Shown: positions 1 through 8,255, numbered from the stretch's first letter. The stretch: DNA of 64,000 nt from Lysobacter sp. K5869 (GCF_018847975.1 NZ_CP072597.1:4813001-4877000), one strand, 5' to 3'. Translations and numbers: made by a program. The notes: generated by a model not told the origin, from the letters alone.

Positions 1-375
1 TGCGTGGATCTGACGCCCTTGCCCTTCGGTTCTTGGCAATCTGATGTGATTAGCGTCGGATTGCCCGTCCCTGAGCCGCATGTGGCGTCAGGCAATCTCC
101 GTTGCACTACAGATGCGATCGAGTTGATAGACCCTTCAGGGGCAGTCATCGGAAGAACGATCACCTGGAACGATCACTGGAGCCCGCTGTACCCGCGCGA
201 AGGCAGGACACGATGCGGCGTAGCCGCATTTCTCAACTCAGCCGCCCTTGACATTTCGCAAAAGCGCACGAAACGAGAGTTGGCTTGGTCCATCGCAATA
301 ACCACCTGGCGCCGCGAGGAAAGTCTGGAAGCCTATTCGGCCCACCGTCGATCCGTTTTCTTTAAGGACGTGTAG
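1..375 (+). CDS. Hypothetical protein, 5' end outside the window
   Basis: The reading frame is open from base 1 and ends at a TAG at 373-375. The GTG at base 4 is probably internal, so only the C-terminal ~124 residues are visible. The product looks soluble, with no membrane segment, and ends in a basic stretch followed by FFKDV. I do not recognise a family. Its base composition is clearly less GC-rich than the genome to the right, as is that of the next 1.5 kb, which suggests an acquired segment. It could be the end of a defence or mobile-element gene, but nothing in the residues shows this. Confidence 0.5.
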   Translation, partial: CVDLTPLPFGSWQSDVISVGLPVPEPHVASGNLRCTTDAIELIDPSGAVIGRTITWNDHWSPLYPREGRTRCGVAAFLNSAALDISQKRTKRELAWSIAITTWRREESLEAYSAHRRSVFFKDV

Positions 376-408
376 GTACAGGAGAGCGTAAGACCTGGCT
401 GATCCGTG

Positions 409-640
409 CTACTTGCCCTTCACCATCCGCTTGTGTACCAACTCTCGAAAGATTTCGGGCGAAAGATCCGCACCTTCGATGATGGCGGCGACAATTACAG
501 GCGACGGAAGCCGCGGCAATGTTTGGCACTTTGGTTCGCCCGAGAACCTGATTGAAACAGCGGACTACTGCGTCAGTAAGTCACCGACGAGTACGCTGAT
601 CTCGGGCGCTGCGTCAATCAGCCCTGAGCCGTAACCCAAT
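409..640 (-). pseudogene. Broken gene remnant with an in-frame stop
   Basis: On the minus strand one frame reads as plausible protein from about 640 down to a TAG at 409-411. It contains segments such as GLIDAAPEISVLVGDLL and VIVAAIIEGADLSPEIF, and ends in KRMVKGK. A second TAG at 565-567 interrupts it in the same frame, and further stops lie just upstream of 640. There is no usable start codon after the internal stop. The hydrophobic/acidic patterning looks like a real globular protein rather than a shadow frame. I cannot name the family. It is most likely a decayed gene in the lower-GC edge region. Confidence 0.4.
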
Positions 641-1055
641 TGGCTTCATCACTGACAGCCCCTCGGAAAACTGATGCCCGCTTTTGGCCGAAAGCAGGCA
701 ACTGCAAGGCAGAAGCCCGCTGGTATCCAATACACGCGCCACATTCAGTGGACACCTCTACCCGACATGTTAGGCAATACGCCTAATGGATTGAGCACCG
801 GCGTCCGCATGCGGCCAGAAGCCGGGGCGCCGAGAGAGACCGCTCACGAGCAGAATCGGCCGCCGGCGCACTAGTTGCACAGAGCTCTCGTGCCCTGCTG
901 ATCTGCCACTGAGCCAAACTAAACGTCCGCTTGTTAGTCAAACCCAGCAGCTCTAAGATCGAGTTGTACTGAAGATATCCCGCTCAGCATTGGGCGGAGT
1001 GATGTCGCCCAACTGCCCTCCGAGAGGGAGAGGCTTTCAATCACGGGATTCCATC
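641..1055. other. Intergenic stretch without a convincing gene
   Basis: About 415 bases of lower-GC DNA lie between the decayed gene and the AbiGi-like gene. Short open frames exist, but none has a ribosome site or protein-like composition. A small inverted repeat, GTTAGGC / GCCTAAT, sits at about 765-785 and looks superficially like part of an integron recombination site. No partner site or integrase was found. I see no tRNA or clear promoter. Confidence 0.4.
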
Positions 1056-1667
1056 ATGATTAGGGACGATCTGAGCGACAAGCTAGTCCATTTGGTTCGC
1101 GGTGACACAGTTGGAGACGCATTCAAGAAGTTTCAGAGCATCATCCGCGAGGGGCGGTTGCGGGGAGGTAACGGCTACATTAAAGGGGGATACAAATGCG
1201 TGTGCTTCACGGACACCCCCATCAGCAAGCTCGGCTACGTTCTTGCCAATCCGGATCCAAAAAAAATGCGCTACCGCCCGATTGGCATCATGGTGGACAA
1301 GAAGTATGTCTTTGAGGCTGGCGGACGTCCCGTTATCTATCAGCCAGACATTGACTTTGAGAAGCTGCCAGACGCCCTTCGCTACCGCCACGTTAGGTTT
1401 GAACTTGATCGACCAGAAGGCGCTGTTGACTTCACTTGGGAGCGAGAGTGGAGGCTACGTGCTGATGAACTCACACTTCCTCGGGATTCAACGACTGTCG
1501 TTCTTCCAAACCGTGACTGGCGTGACATCCTAGTTGAAGATCACATCACTCGGATTCAAGATGAGGTTCGACAATTGGGCAGTGATGCAGCCCTCGCAAT
1601 TGAAGCGTACCCATGGCATATCATTGTGCTTGAGGATCTTGGCATTCCGATTCCAGATGGGCTGTAA
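1056..1667 (+). CDS. AbiGi-like / putative abortive-infection family protein
   Basis: A 203-residue soluble protein. The ATG at 1056 starts MIRDDLSDKLVHLVRGD; the frame is open further upstream, but the upstream residues look non-coding. Recognisable patterns are an N-terminal LVHLVRGDT, a glycine-rich GGNGYIKGGYKCVCFTDTP around residues 38-56, and WEREWRL around residue 125. This arrangement (H..., CFTD.P, EREWR) recalls AbiGi-type and ADP-ribosyltransferase-fold proteins found in phage-defence loci. That assignment is from memory of family patterns and is tentative. The gene's GC content is well below that of the core genes. It stands alone, with no obvious toxin or antitoxin partner apart from the broken gene upstream. 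Confidence 0.5.
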   Translation: MIRDDLSDKLVHLVRGDTVGDAFKKFQSIIREGRLRGGNGYIKGGYKCVCFTDTPISKLGYVLANPDPKKMRYRPIGIMVDKKYVFEAGGRPVIYQPDIDFEKLPDALRYRHVRFELDRPEGAVDFTWEREWRLRADELTLPRDSTTVVLPNRDWRDILVEDHITRIQDEVRQLGSDAALAIEAYPWHIIVLEDLGIPIPDGL

Positions 1668-1864
1668 CTACGCTTTCGTCGTCCTCGAAAAACCATCGAA
1701 TTGACGGCTTGGGCTTTGCAGGCCATCTGCAGGCCTTACTGACGTCCGCAGTGGCCGGAGGGCATCATGCGACTCAAAGCGAACATCTCACTTCTACCGG
1801 CGAGTTTGCAGTGGTCGCCGGGCCTGAAAACTGCGGCGCCTATCTTCGGGCTGGAAAATCTGGG

Positions 1865-2323
1865 TACCTCGCCCTAGCCGCCCCCTCGCTGCACGAAGCC
1901 AACACCCAAACCCGCCGCTTCGTCCAACAAACCATGACGGAGCAACGCATCCCCGGCCTACAGCTAGCCGTCGTCAAAGACGGCCGCATCGTCCTCTCGG
2001 AAAGCTACGGCTACGCCAACGTCGAAAACAAAGTACCGGTCACGCCCAAGACACGCTTCCCCCTCAACTCCGCCACCAAGGCCTTCACCGGCGTCGCGCT
2101 GATGCAGCTCGCGCAGGACGGGCGGGTGGATCTCGACGCGCCGGCGTCGCGCTACCTGGACGATCTGCCCGCGGCGTGGCGGGCGATCCGCGTGCGTCAG
2201 TTGCTCGGGTATACGTCGGGGCTGCCGGACCTCGTCGATCCACGCGATTCGATCGTCGGCGCCACCGAGACGGCGTGGCAGGCGGTCAAGGCGCGGCCGT
2301 TGAAGGCGGCCGCTTCGCGCTGA
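1865..2323 (+). pseudogene. Truncated, internally deleted copy of the serine hydrolase (beta-lactamase family)
   Basis: This segment is nearly identical to 8505-9560 but lacks the signal peptide and the central and C-terminal two thirds. The SATK nucleophile motif is kept. The sequence runs to VKARPL and then jumps straight to KAAASR and the stop. The full gene has the 13-mer GCCGTTGRAGGCG at 8939-8951 and again at 9533-9545, and the short copy has it once at 2296-2308. The missing 594 bases (198 codons) are thus explained by recombination between these repeats, and the frame is kept. Upstream of 1865 the sequence is unrelated, so no native start remains. A frame open from 1709 could be translated, but a functional enzyme is unlikely. 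Confidence 0.85.
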
Positions 2324-2326
2324 TTC

Positions 2327-2375
2327 GGTGGGCTGCACGCGCGGCGTGCCGCGTGTTCGGTTCGTGCAGCCCACC
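2327..2375. repeat. Nested palindromic repeat, copy 1
   Basis: The outer arms GGTGGGCTGCACG and CGTGCAGCCCACC are exact reverse complements. They enclose a second hairpin, CGCGGC-GT-GCCGCG. The element starts just after the stop of the truncated hydrolase copy. A diverged copy of the whole 49-bp unit lies at 12141-12189. No T-run follows, so it is better read as a dispersed palindromic repeat than as a terminator. Confidence 0.8.
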
Positions 2376-2454
2376 AACGCGCGTCCGGTCCCGACCCGAA
2401 GCGGACATTCCTAGGAAAGCCGGCCAGTTTGCACTCCTTGCCGGCGGCGAAAAT

Positions 2455-2847
2455 CTAGGCTCGACCAACCTTGGAATCGAGGCTGATGGTCCCCGCGCCA
2501 ACACTGCTCAACAGCAGGAACCCACCCGCCATCGTTATGTTCTTGAGGAACATGATCATCTGGATCTGGTCGGCGAACTGGTGATGGAAGATCGCGGCGG
2601 TCATCAGGCAGAAGCCCACGAGCAGCGCTGCGACGACGCGGGTGCGGTACCCCAGCGCGATCAGCAGGCCCGCACCGATCTCGAACACGATAGTGGGCCA
2701 CAACAGCGCGCCGGGCACGCCCATTGCTTCCATGTAGCCACGGGTGGCATCCGCCGCGCCGATCTTGGAAAGGCCGGACAGGATGAAGATCAGGGCCATC
2801 AGCACGCGGGCGATGCTCATGGCGAGCGCTTGCAGTCGAATGTTCAT
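2455..2847 (-). CDS. DoxX family membrane protein
   Basis: A 130-residue inner-membrane protein of the DoxX family, starting MNIRLQALAMSIARVLM. An early hydrophobic helix is followed by the family-like LSGLSKIGA segment, and three further hydrophobic helices make about four in total. DoxX proteins are associated with quinone or thiosulfate redox functions, but this paralog's substrate is unknown. It is the last gene of a four-gene minus-strand operon, 10 bases after the exported SnoaL-like gene. Because the operon also encodes a quinone-oxidoreductase-like enzyme, a redox or detoxification role is inferred. Confidence 0.8.
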   Translation of the reverse strand: MNIRLQALAMSIARVLMALIFILSGLSKIGAADATRGYMEAMGVPGALLWPTIVFEIGAGLLIALGYRTRVVAALLVGFCLMTAAIFHHQFADQIQMIMFLKNITMAGGFLLLSSVGAGTISLDSKVGRA

Positions 2848-2857
2848 GGCAGAGGTC

Positions 2858-3352
2858 TCAAGGTTTTTTGGGCGGGTTGGTGGTGGAAAAGATGTAGCGG
2901 GCAAAGCGCCACTGGCCATCGGATTCACGATGCAGCAGGAAGATTTCTTGGTTGGCCTCCGGGACGGGAGGTTGTTCCGATGCGAGCACTTTCACCGTGC
3001 CGTTGGAGCGCGTGCGGGCGTAGGCCCAGTCGCGCGACAACACCCGGATCTCGTCGATGTTGAAGTCGATGTCCAGGCGGATGGCGCCGAAGACCTTCCG
3101 ATAGGCCGTGCGGACTTCGTCGCGGCCTACTGCCGGCTGGCTGTGCTGCGGCATGAACACGGCGTCCGCGGCGTAGAGCTGCATGACGGCGTCGATGTCG
3201 GAGCTGTTCAGCGCCTGCTCGTAACGGTCGAGTTGGCGTTTGATGGCGGTTTGGTCGCGATTGCCGAACGGGGCGTCTGCGGCGATGGCCGCCAAGGGCA
3301 GCAACGCGAGCACGGCCACTGCCAGCAAGCCAGTTGGGTTATGGATTTTCAT
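2858..3352 (-). CDS. Exported SgcJ/EcaC-type SnoaL-like protein
   Basis: A 164-residue protein with a cleavable signal peptide (MKIHNPTGLLAVAVLALLPL, with AIAA near residue 25) and a cystatin-like alpha+beta fold of the SnoaL/DUF4440 type. The pattern DAVFMPQHSQPAVGRDEV and the ending FARYIFSTTNPP are characteristic. Such proteins bind small hydrophobic molecules; some are isomerases or hydroxylases and many are uncharacterised. It lies 18 bases after the quinone oxidoreductase gene and 10 before doxX. The cytoplasmic paralog at 4369-4746 shares the same core, so the operon makes one copy on each side of the inner membrane. Confidence 0.8.
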   Translation of the reverse strand: MKIHNPTGLLAVAVLALLPLAAIAADAPFGNRDQTAIKRQLDRYEQALNSSDIDAVMQLYAADAVFMPQHSQPAVGRDEVRTAYRKVFGAIRLDIDFNIDEIRVLSRDWAYARTRSNGTVKVLASEQPPVPEANQEIFLLHRESDGQWRFARYIFSTTNPPKKP

Positions 3353-3370
3353 GGGCGATCTCCGGTTGGG

Positions 3371-4357
3371 TTATAGGCGTACAACGAACTTGCCGAGCGC
3401 ACGATCGCTTTCGATCAGGCTGTGCGCGCGACGGACATCATCGAAATCGAAGGTGCTGCTGCGCAGCGAGGGCATGCGGCCGCCCGCGACTTCACCGGCG
3501 ATCCAGGGCAGCGGCGATTCCTGCAAGGGCATGGCCGGCGTGCCGAGCAGGCCGCTGGGGAAAAAGTTCAGCCGCACTGCGCCGGGCAGGTCCTGCATCA
3601 GTTGGAACTGCTCCAGTAGCGGCGGGCCACCGAGCAGGCCGATTACCGACACCCCGCCGAACGGGCGAACGGTCCTGATCGAATCGCGCAAGGTCGCAGC
3701 CCCCACGACCTCCAGGACGGCGTCGACCCCGGACGGAGCGATCTCGCGCACTTGCGGGGCGATCTCACCCGTGTCGACGACGACAGCGTCGGCTCCCATC
3801 TCCTGCAGGCGCTGGCGGTTGGCCGTCGACCGGGTGGTCGCGACGACGCGCAGGCCACGCGCCTTCGCGTACGTCACGGCGGCCAGTCCCACCGAGGACG
3901 TCGCGCCTCGCACCAGCAGGGTTTGTCCCGCTTGGATCGCGAGGCTGCGGTCGAGCGCGCCCCACACGGTCAGGTAGGCTTCGGGCAAAGCGGCGAGTTC
4001 ATCCCATGGCAAATCGCTGTTGTCGAGCGAGACCACGTTCTGCCGCAACACCGTCACCTGCTCGGCATAACTGCCGTTGCGGCTGAACTGCAGGCCGCCC
4101 ATCGCGGTGGCGACACGCTGGCCCGTGCGGAAGAGGCCTAACGGATCACGGATGACTTCGCCGACCGCTTCGATGCCGGGCACGACCTGGCCCGAGATCG
4201 GGCCCATCCTGCCGAGGCGGCGATACACCTCGGCGCGATTGAGGCCGAAGGCACGCACGCGAATCTGCACTTCGTCCGCACCGGGCTCGGGTGAGGCGAT
4301 GTCGCGCAATTGCAGGACTTCCGGGCCGCCGGACTGTTCGATCACATAAGCCTTCAT
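3371..4357 (-). CDS. Zinc-independent quinone oxidoreductase / medium-chain alcohol dehydrogenase family
   Basis: A 328-residue NADPH-dependent oxidoreductase of the MDR superfamily. The ATG at 4357 gives MKAYVIEQSGGPEVLQLRD, a typical quinone-reductase start. The N-terminal GroES-like domain has FGLNRAEVYRR, and the Rossmann domain has LVRGATSSVGLAA near residue 150 for the cofactor. No catalytic zinc cysteine set is visible, which fits the quinone oxidoreductase branch. It follows the SnoaL-like gene by 11 bases. The substrate is not predictable; quinones, enones or reactive carbonyls are possible. Confidence 0.85.
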   Translation of the reverse strand: MKAYVIEQSGGPEVLQLRDIASPEPGADEVQIRVRAFGLNRAEVYRRLGRMGPISGQVVPGIEAVGEVIRDPLGLFRTGQRVATAMGGLQFSRNGSYAEQVTVLRQNVVSLDNSDLPWDELAALPEAYLTVWGALDRSLAIQAGQTLLVRGATSSVGLAAVTYAKARGLRVVATTRSTANRQRLQEMGADAVVVDTGEIAPQVREIAPSGVDAVLEVVGAATLRDSIRTVRPFGGVSVIGLLGGPPLLEQFQLMQDLPGAVRLNFFPSGLLGTPAMPLQESPLPWIAGEVAGGRMPSLRSSTFDFDDVRRAHSLIESDRALGKFVVRL

Positions 4358-4368
4358 GATCGACGACC

Positions 4369-4746
4369 TCAGGCGCGCGGCTGGGTGGTCGCGAACAGGT
4401 AGCGGTGGATCTTCCACGCGCCTTCTTCGCGACGGAACACGAACAGCTCGTTGTTGCCTTCGCTCACTTCCACGCCCGCGGCGAGGATCTGCGTGCGACC
4501 GGCGGAGCTGGTGCGCGCCCAAGCCCAGTCGCCGGCTTCTTCGATCTCATGGAGGTCGAAGCGGATGGCGAGCTTGATCGTGGCGAACACCTGTTCGTAA
4601 CCCGCGCGCACGGCGTCGCGGCCCACCAGGGCCGGGGCGTGCTGCGGCATGAACACGGGCTCGCGGCCATACAGGCCGAGGATGGTGTCGATGTCGTTGG
4701 CGTTGAGGGCGGTCTCGTAGGACTGCAGGACGGACTGGATGGACAT
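4369..4746 (-). CDS. Cytoplasmic SgcJ/EcaC-type SnoaL-like protein
   Basis: A 125-residue SnoaL/DUF4440-type protein, first gene of the four-gene operon. The ATG at 4746 (MSIQSVLQSYETALNAND) is preferred over an upstream in-frame ATG that falls in the regulatory spacer. It has no signal peptide. The core EPVFMPQHAPALVGRDAV and the tail KIHRYLFATTQP match the exported paralog two genes downstream. The divergent LysR gene starts 117 bases away, so this promoter is the probable target of that regulator. Confidence 0.8.
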   Translation of the reverse strand: MSIQSVLQSYETALNANDIDTILGLYGREPVFMPQHAPALVGRDAVRAGYEQVFATIKLAIRFDLHEIEEAGDWAWARTSSAGRTQILAAGVEVSEGNNELFVFRREEGAWKIHRYLFATTQPRA

Positions 4747-4805
4747 GGCGTTGCTCCGGTTGGGGCCGCCGGGTTGGCGGCTGGAGCACACTGTGTCCCT
4801 ATCGA

Positions 4806-4850
4806 TTACGCAATAGAATCCGTATTCTTGGTAACCGTCCTACCGTATTC
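4806..4850. promoter_or_regulatory. Candidate LysR operator region in the divergent spacer
   Basis: The spacer between the operon and lysR holds GAATCCGTATTC, an inverted repeat at 4816-4827. The octamer CCGTATTC occurs at 4820-4827 and again at 4843-4850, 23 bases apart. Such repeats, two helical turns apart, are usual for LysR-type binding. No binding data exist, so this is inference from position and symmetry. Confidence 0.4.
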
Positions 4851-4862
4851 GAGAGGAGCCCC

Positions 4863-5741
4863 ATGGACCTCAACGCCGTCCAGATGTTCGTCAGCGTGGT
4901 TCAGGCGGGCAGCCTGTCCGCGGGGGCCGCGCGGCTGGGACTGCCGCTGCCGACGCTCAGCCGGCGCATTCGCGATCTGGAGCGGCAGTTGAACGTGCAG
5001 TTGCTGGAACGGTCGGTGCGCGGCACTCGCCTGACCGACGCGGGTACGCGACTGTACGAGCATGCCGGTCGCGGCATCGAGGCGCTGCTCGAGGCCGAGC
5101 AGGCCGTGGTCAGCGATCAGGCGCGGCTCAAGGGTCGGCTGCGGCTGTCGCTGCCTCCGGCCTTCGAGCCGTGGTGGGAACTGCTGTCCCTGTTCCAGCA
5201 GCGCTACCCGGACATCCAGTTGCATGTCTTTACGACCGAGCGTCGCGTCGACCTGGTCGAGGACGGCATCGACGTGGCATTGCGCGTCGGTGCGATCGCG
5301 CACGAGTCGATGGTGGCGCGCCGCGTGCTCGGGTACCGGCATATGCTGGTGGCTGCCCGTGCGCTGGTCGAACGCCTGGGGCTGCCGGAATCCGTGGAAG
5401 CGCTGCATCGCTTTCCCTGCGCGACCTGGTCGTCTGGCGCCAATGCCGCAAGTCTTTGGCACCTTGGCGAGGAGACGATCGCGCCGCGAAGCGTGCTGAC
5501 CACCAACGACTATGCGCATCTTCGGAATCGTGCGCTGGCGGGAGATGTCGTTGCCGAATTGCCGCCGTTTCTTGCGACGCCGGCGTTGCGCACGGGCGAC
5601 CTGATACCGCTGCTGCCCGACAGTCCGATGCCCGAACAGCAGATCCATCTGCTCTATCCGTCGCATCGGCATCCGTCTGCGATCGTGCGGACGTACCTGG
5701 ACTTCTGCATTCAGCACGTGCGATCGCTCGTGACTTTGTGA
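4863..5741 (+). CDS. LysR family transcriptional regulator
   Basis: A 292-residue LysR-type regulator of usual length. The N-terminal winged helix (MDLNAVQMFVSVVQAGSLSA, then LPLPTLSRRIRDLERQL) spans residues 1-60. A linker and a periplasmic-binding-like effector domain follow to the C-terminus. The start is supported by GAGAGGAG just upstream. It is transcribed away from the SnoaL/oxidoreductase/SnoaL/DoxX operon and probably controls it. The effector is unknown; related regulators next to such operons often sense electrophiles or aromatic compounds. Confidence 0.9.
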   Translation: MDLNAVQMFVSVVQAGSLSAGAARLGLPLPTLSRRIRDLERQLNVQLLERSVRGTRLTDAGTRLYEHAGRGIEALLEAEQAVVSDQARLKGRLRLSLPPAFEPWWELLSLFQQRYPDIQLHVFTTERRVDLVEDGIDVALRVGAIAHESMVARRVLGYRHMLVAARALVERLGLPESVEALHRFPCATWSSGANAASLWHLGEETIAPRSVLTTNDYAHLRNRALAGDVVAELPPFLATPALRTGDLIPLLPDSPMPEQQIHLLYPSHRHPSAIVRTYLDFCIQHVRSLVTL

Positions 5742-5824
5742 AAGTCCGCTAATGGCCGGAAGCGGACGCAATCCCCGCGTCAGACCTTGGCTCCGGGCTG
5801 CGCCGCCCTCCCTTGAGCCTCGGC

Positions 5825-6832
5825 TCAATGCGCCACCCGAACGTCCTCCCGAAACACCCCCGGCGTAACCCCCTGCCACTCCTTGAACGCTCGAATGAAA
5901 GAGTTCACGTCCTGGAAGCCGAGCAGGAACGCGATTTCCCCCTGCGCGAGCATCGGCTTGCGCAGGTAGTGCAGCGCGAGTTGTTGACGGGTGGCGGTCA
6001 GGATGTCTTTGAACGTCGCCGACTCCTCGCCGAGTTGGCGCTGCAAGGTGCGCTTGCTGACGGCCAACTGCTTCGCCACTTCTTCGATGGTGTGCTGCCC
6101 GGACGGAAGGCCCTCCAGTAAGACCGCTTTGACGCGGTCGCGCATGCTCGCCGCGGCGTCCAGGGTCGATAGCCGCTTGCGCAAGGCCGGCTCGAAGAAG
6201 GCCCACATCGGTTCGTTGGCGGTGAGGAATTGCCGCGTGGCGTCTTCGGACGAAAAAACGATCCGAATGGCCGAGCCGATTTTCGGCCGGACGCCCAGAA
6301 AGTCCGAATAGCCATCGAGGCCGTCCGGCAGTTCCGGCAGCACGGCTTCGCGCGGAATCACCGGGTGCCGGGTGCCCATACGGATCAGTTGGGTCAGGAA
6401 GATCAGTTCGGTCGCGGCGAAGCTGGGGGGAATCGGGGCGGCGTTCGCATAGCACTCCAGCGTCGCCGATGTGTGGCTGGCGCCGATGTCCACTGCGAGC
6501 GCCATCGGGCCGATCAGCTTCTTGAAGGCCGACAGGCGCTGCAGCGCGATGTTCATGTTGGGGCTGCACAGGCTGGCGAAGATCGGCGGATCGAAGGCTT
6601 CCACCGAGATGGCTTTGCCCACCTTGATCGGCAGCGCCGCGTCTCCGCCGGCGGCCTGTTCGATCGCCTGCCAGAACTGGAAGAACTGAGCCGGGGTGAT
6701 CGTGGCGTCTTGCCGGGCGAACAAATCGGCGGGCAGGTCGGCCTGCCTCAGCACGCGCCCGAGATCGACCTCCATGTCCGACAGCAGCAGTCTCCAGCCC
6801 GGTTGTACGGCGAAGTGCGTGGCCTGCTTCAT
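5825..6832 (-). CDS. AraC family transcriptional regulator (OruR/ArgR-like N-terminal domain)
   Basis: A 335-residue AraC/XylS-type regulator. The N-terminal ~190 residues match the arabinose-binding-like domain of the OruR group. The C-terminal ~100 residues hold two helix-turn-helix motifs, visible in IEEVAKQLAVSKRTLQRQL and GEIAFLLGFQDVNSFIRAF. The gene follows the NAD-dependent reductase gene by 28 bases on the same strand, so the pair is probably co-transcribed. That points to control of the reductase or of a linked pathway. The ligand is unknown. Confidence 0.88.
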   Translation of the reverse strand: MKQATHFAVQPGWRLLLSDMEVDLGRVLRQADLPADLFARQDATITPAQFFQFWQAIEQAAGGDAALPIKVGKAISVEAFDPPIFASLCSPNMNIALQRLSAFKKLIGPMALAVDIGASHTSATLECYANAAPIPPSFAATELIFLTQLIRMGTRHPVIPREAVLPELPDGLDGYSDFLGVRPKIGSAIRIVFSSEDATRQFLTANEPMWAFFEPALRKRLSTLDAAASMRDRVKAVLLEGLPSGQHTIEEVAKQLAVSKRTLQRQLGEESATFKDILTATRQQLALHYLRKPMLAQGEIAFLLGFQDVNSFIRAFKEWQGVTPGVFREDVRVAH

Positions 6833-6860
6833 CGATGCGGCGCTCTCGTGGTTCTGGCCG

Positions 6861-7928
6861 TTAGTGCTTCGGGATCAGCCCGTTGTCGATCAGTTGCTGG
6901 AACATGTCTTGGATGGATTCGGCCAGCGGGCGGTAGGCCATTCCCAGCTCCGCGATGCTCTTGCGATTATCCGCCTTCCAGGGCAGGCCGACGTTTCGGG
7001 TCACGAAGGCGCGCGTGGTGGATTTGTCGACCAAGGGCGCGAGCAGCCAGACCATCCACTTGGGCAGCGTCCGACGCGGCACAGGATAGGCCGAAAACCG
7101 GGGCAGCAGCGCCTGCGCCAGCGCCGGCAGGGACGTGTTGTGGCCGGAGACGATGGTGCGGCCGCTGGCGACCGGCAGGTAAGCCGCGCGCAGGTGCGCT
7201 TCGGCCAGATCGCGGACATCGACCGCGCCGACGCCGATGTCGGCGGCGCCCGCCTTCATTCGGCCGTCGCCGAGTTGTCGAACGATGTTGAAGCTCTCCG
7301 AGGTCGCGTGCGGATTGATCGCGGGGCCGATGACGAAACTCGGATTGACCACAACCAGGTCCCAGGCCAACTGACGGCCCGCGACGCGCCAGGCCTCTTG
7401 CTCCGCGACCGTCTTGGAATAGGCGTAGGGGTTGTGGTTCAACGACGAGCTGGTGTTCCAGTCGTCTTCGGTGAAAACGCCCGTGGCGGTGCTGTCGAGA
7501 TCGGCATTGTCGCCATAGATGGCGGCGCAGCTGCTCGTCAGGACCACGCGCTTGACCGAGGCCGTTCGGCTGGCGGTTTCGAGCACGTTCCGGGTCCCGA
7601 GTTGCGCGGGATCGACGAGTTCCTTTTGCGGGTCCGTGATGTTCAAGGTGAAAGGCGACGCGGTATGGAACACGAGGCCGCAGCCGTCCATCGCTTCGGC
7701 GTACGAGCCTGGTTGCAGCAGGTCCGCCTGGAAGTAGCGCAGGGTTCCCGGGGACTGGGCGGCCAGTTCGTTGAGGTGGCGGACCTTGTGTCGATCTCCA
7801 GGGTCGCGCACGGCGGCATGCACCGTCGTGCCTTCTTCCAACAGCCGTTTCACGATCCAGCCGGCGACATAGCCGGTGGCGCCGGTCACGAGCACCGGCT
7901 TGCTTTTATCGATCGTCAGTTCAATCAC
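6861..7928 (-). CDS. NAD(P)-dependent epimerase/dehydratase (dihydroflavonol-reductase-like)
   Basis: A 355-residue extended short-chain dehydrogenase. VLVTGATGYVAGWIVKRLLE near residues 13-31 is the Rossmann dinucleotide motif. The catalytic YAYSKTVAEQEAW segment (YxxxK) lies near residue 165, and LTSSCAAIYGDN supplies the serine. The pattern resembles cinnamoyl-CoA/dihydroflavonol-4-reductase-like enzymes, which reduce aldehydes and ketones in bacteria. It is first in a pair with the AraC gene. The substrate is not predictable. Confidence 0.85.
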   Translation of the reverse strand: MIELTIDKSKPVLVTGATGYVAGWIVKRLLEEGTTVHAAVRDPGDRHKVRHLNELAAQSPGTLRYFQADLLQPGSYAEAMDGCGLVFHTASPFTLNITDPQKELVDPAQLGTRNVLETASRTASVKRVVLTSSCAAIYGDNADLDSTATGVFTEDDWNTSSSLNHNPYAYSKTVAEQEAWRVAGRQLAWDLVVVNPSFVIGPAINPHATSESFNIVRQLGDGRMKAGAADIGVGAVDVRDLAEAHLRAAYLPVASGRTIVSGHNTSLPALAQALLPRFSAYPVPRRTLPKWMVWLLAPLVDKSTTRAFVTRNVGLPWKADNRKSIAELGMAYRPLAESIQDMFQQLIDNGLIPKH

Positions 7929-8090
7929 GAGAGGGTCCTCACACGGTGTGCGGCGGCCGGGCCGGGTCGCCGGGCCGCGTCGATGTCGTGAGGGTGACTA
8001 TCCTCGCGGCGGCACCGGAGTTCACTCGCAGATCGCGCCAAATTACGCTCAAAGCGCGCCATCCGGCCTGGGAGGCGGCTGGTGCCGGCA

Positions 8091-8255
8091 GTCCACGGAG
8101 GACTCGGCGGATTCGACGAGCAGTCGTCGCAGGCGCAAGGCATTCGCAGCGTTCCCTATCTGTTGATCGACGGGGTGCATGGGGTCAGCGGATCGCAAAC
8201 GCCCGATCAGTATCTGAGTGCGATTCTGGAGATAGCGGCCCGCGATGGAGGATGA
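8091..8255 (+). pseudogene. C-terminal remnant of a DsbA/FrnE-like thioredoxin-fold protein
   Basis: In the plus frame ending at the TGA 8253-8255, the translation holds IRSVPYLLIDGVHGVSGSQ followed by TPDQYLSAILEIA. This matches the C-terminal cis-proline and GVSG.Q signature of FrnE-type DsbA proteins. Nothing upstream supplies the CxxC domain: the frame continues into arginine-rich nonsense, with no start codon or ribosome site. It is a decayed fragment in the 516-base gap between the reductase gene and the intact serine hydrolase gene. The rest of that gap (7929-8090 and 8256-8444) shows no gene. Confidence 0.55.

Noticed and set aside
765..785. GTTAGGC / GCCTAAT inverted repeat resembling part of an integron attC site
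   Set aside because: No second site at a proper distance, no integrase and no cassette structure. A short repeat is likely by chance.
4806..6569. Minus-strand frame of 587 codons over the LysR gene
   Set aside because: Antisense shadow across lysR, overlapping the AraC gene in another frame. It has no domain and atypical composition.
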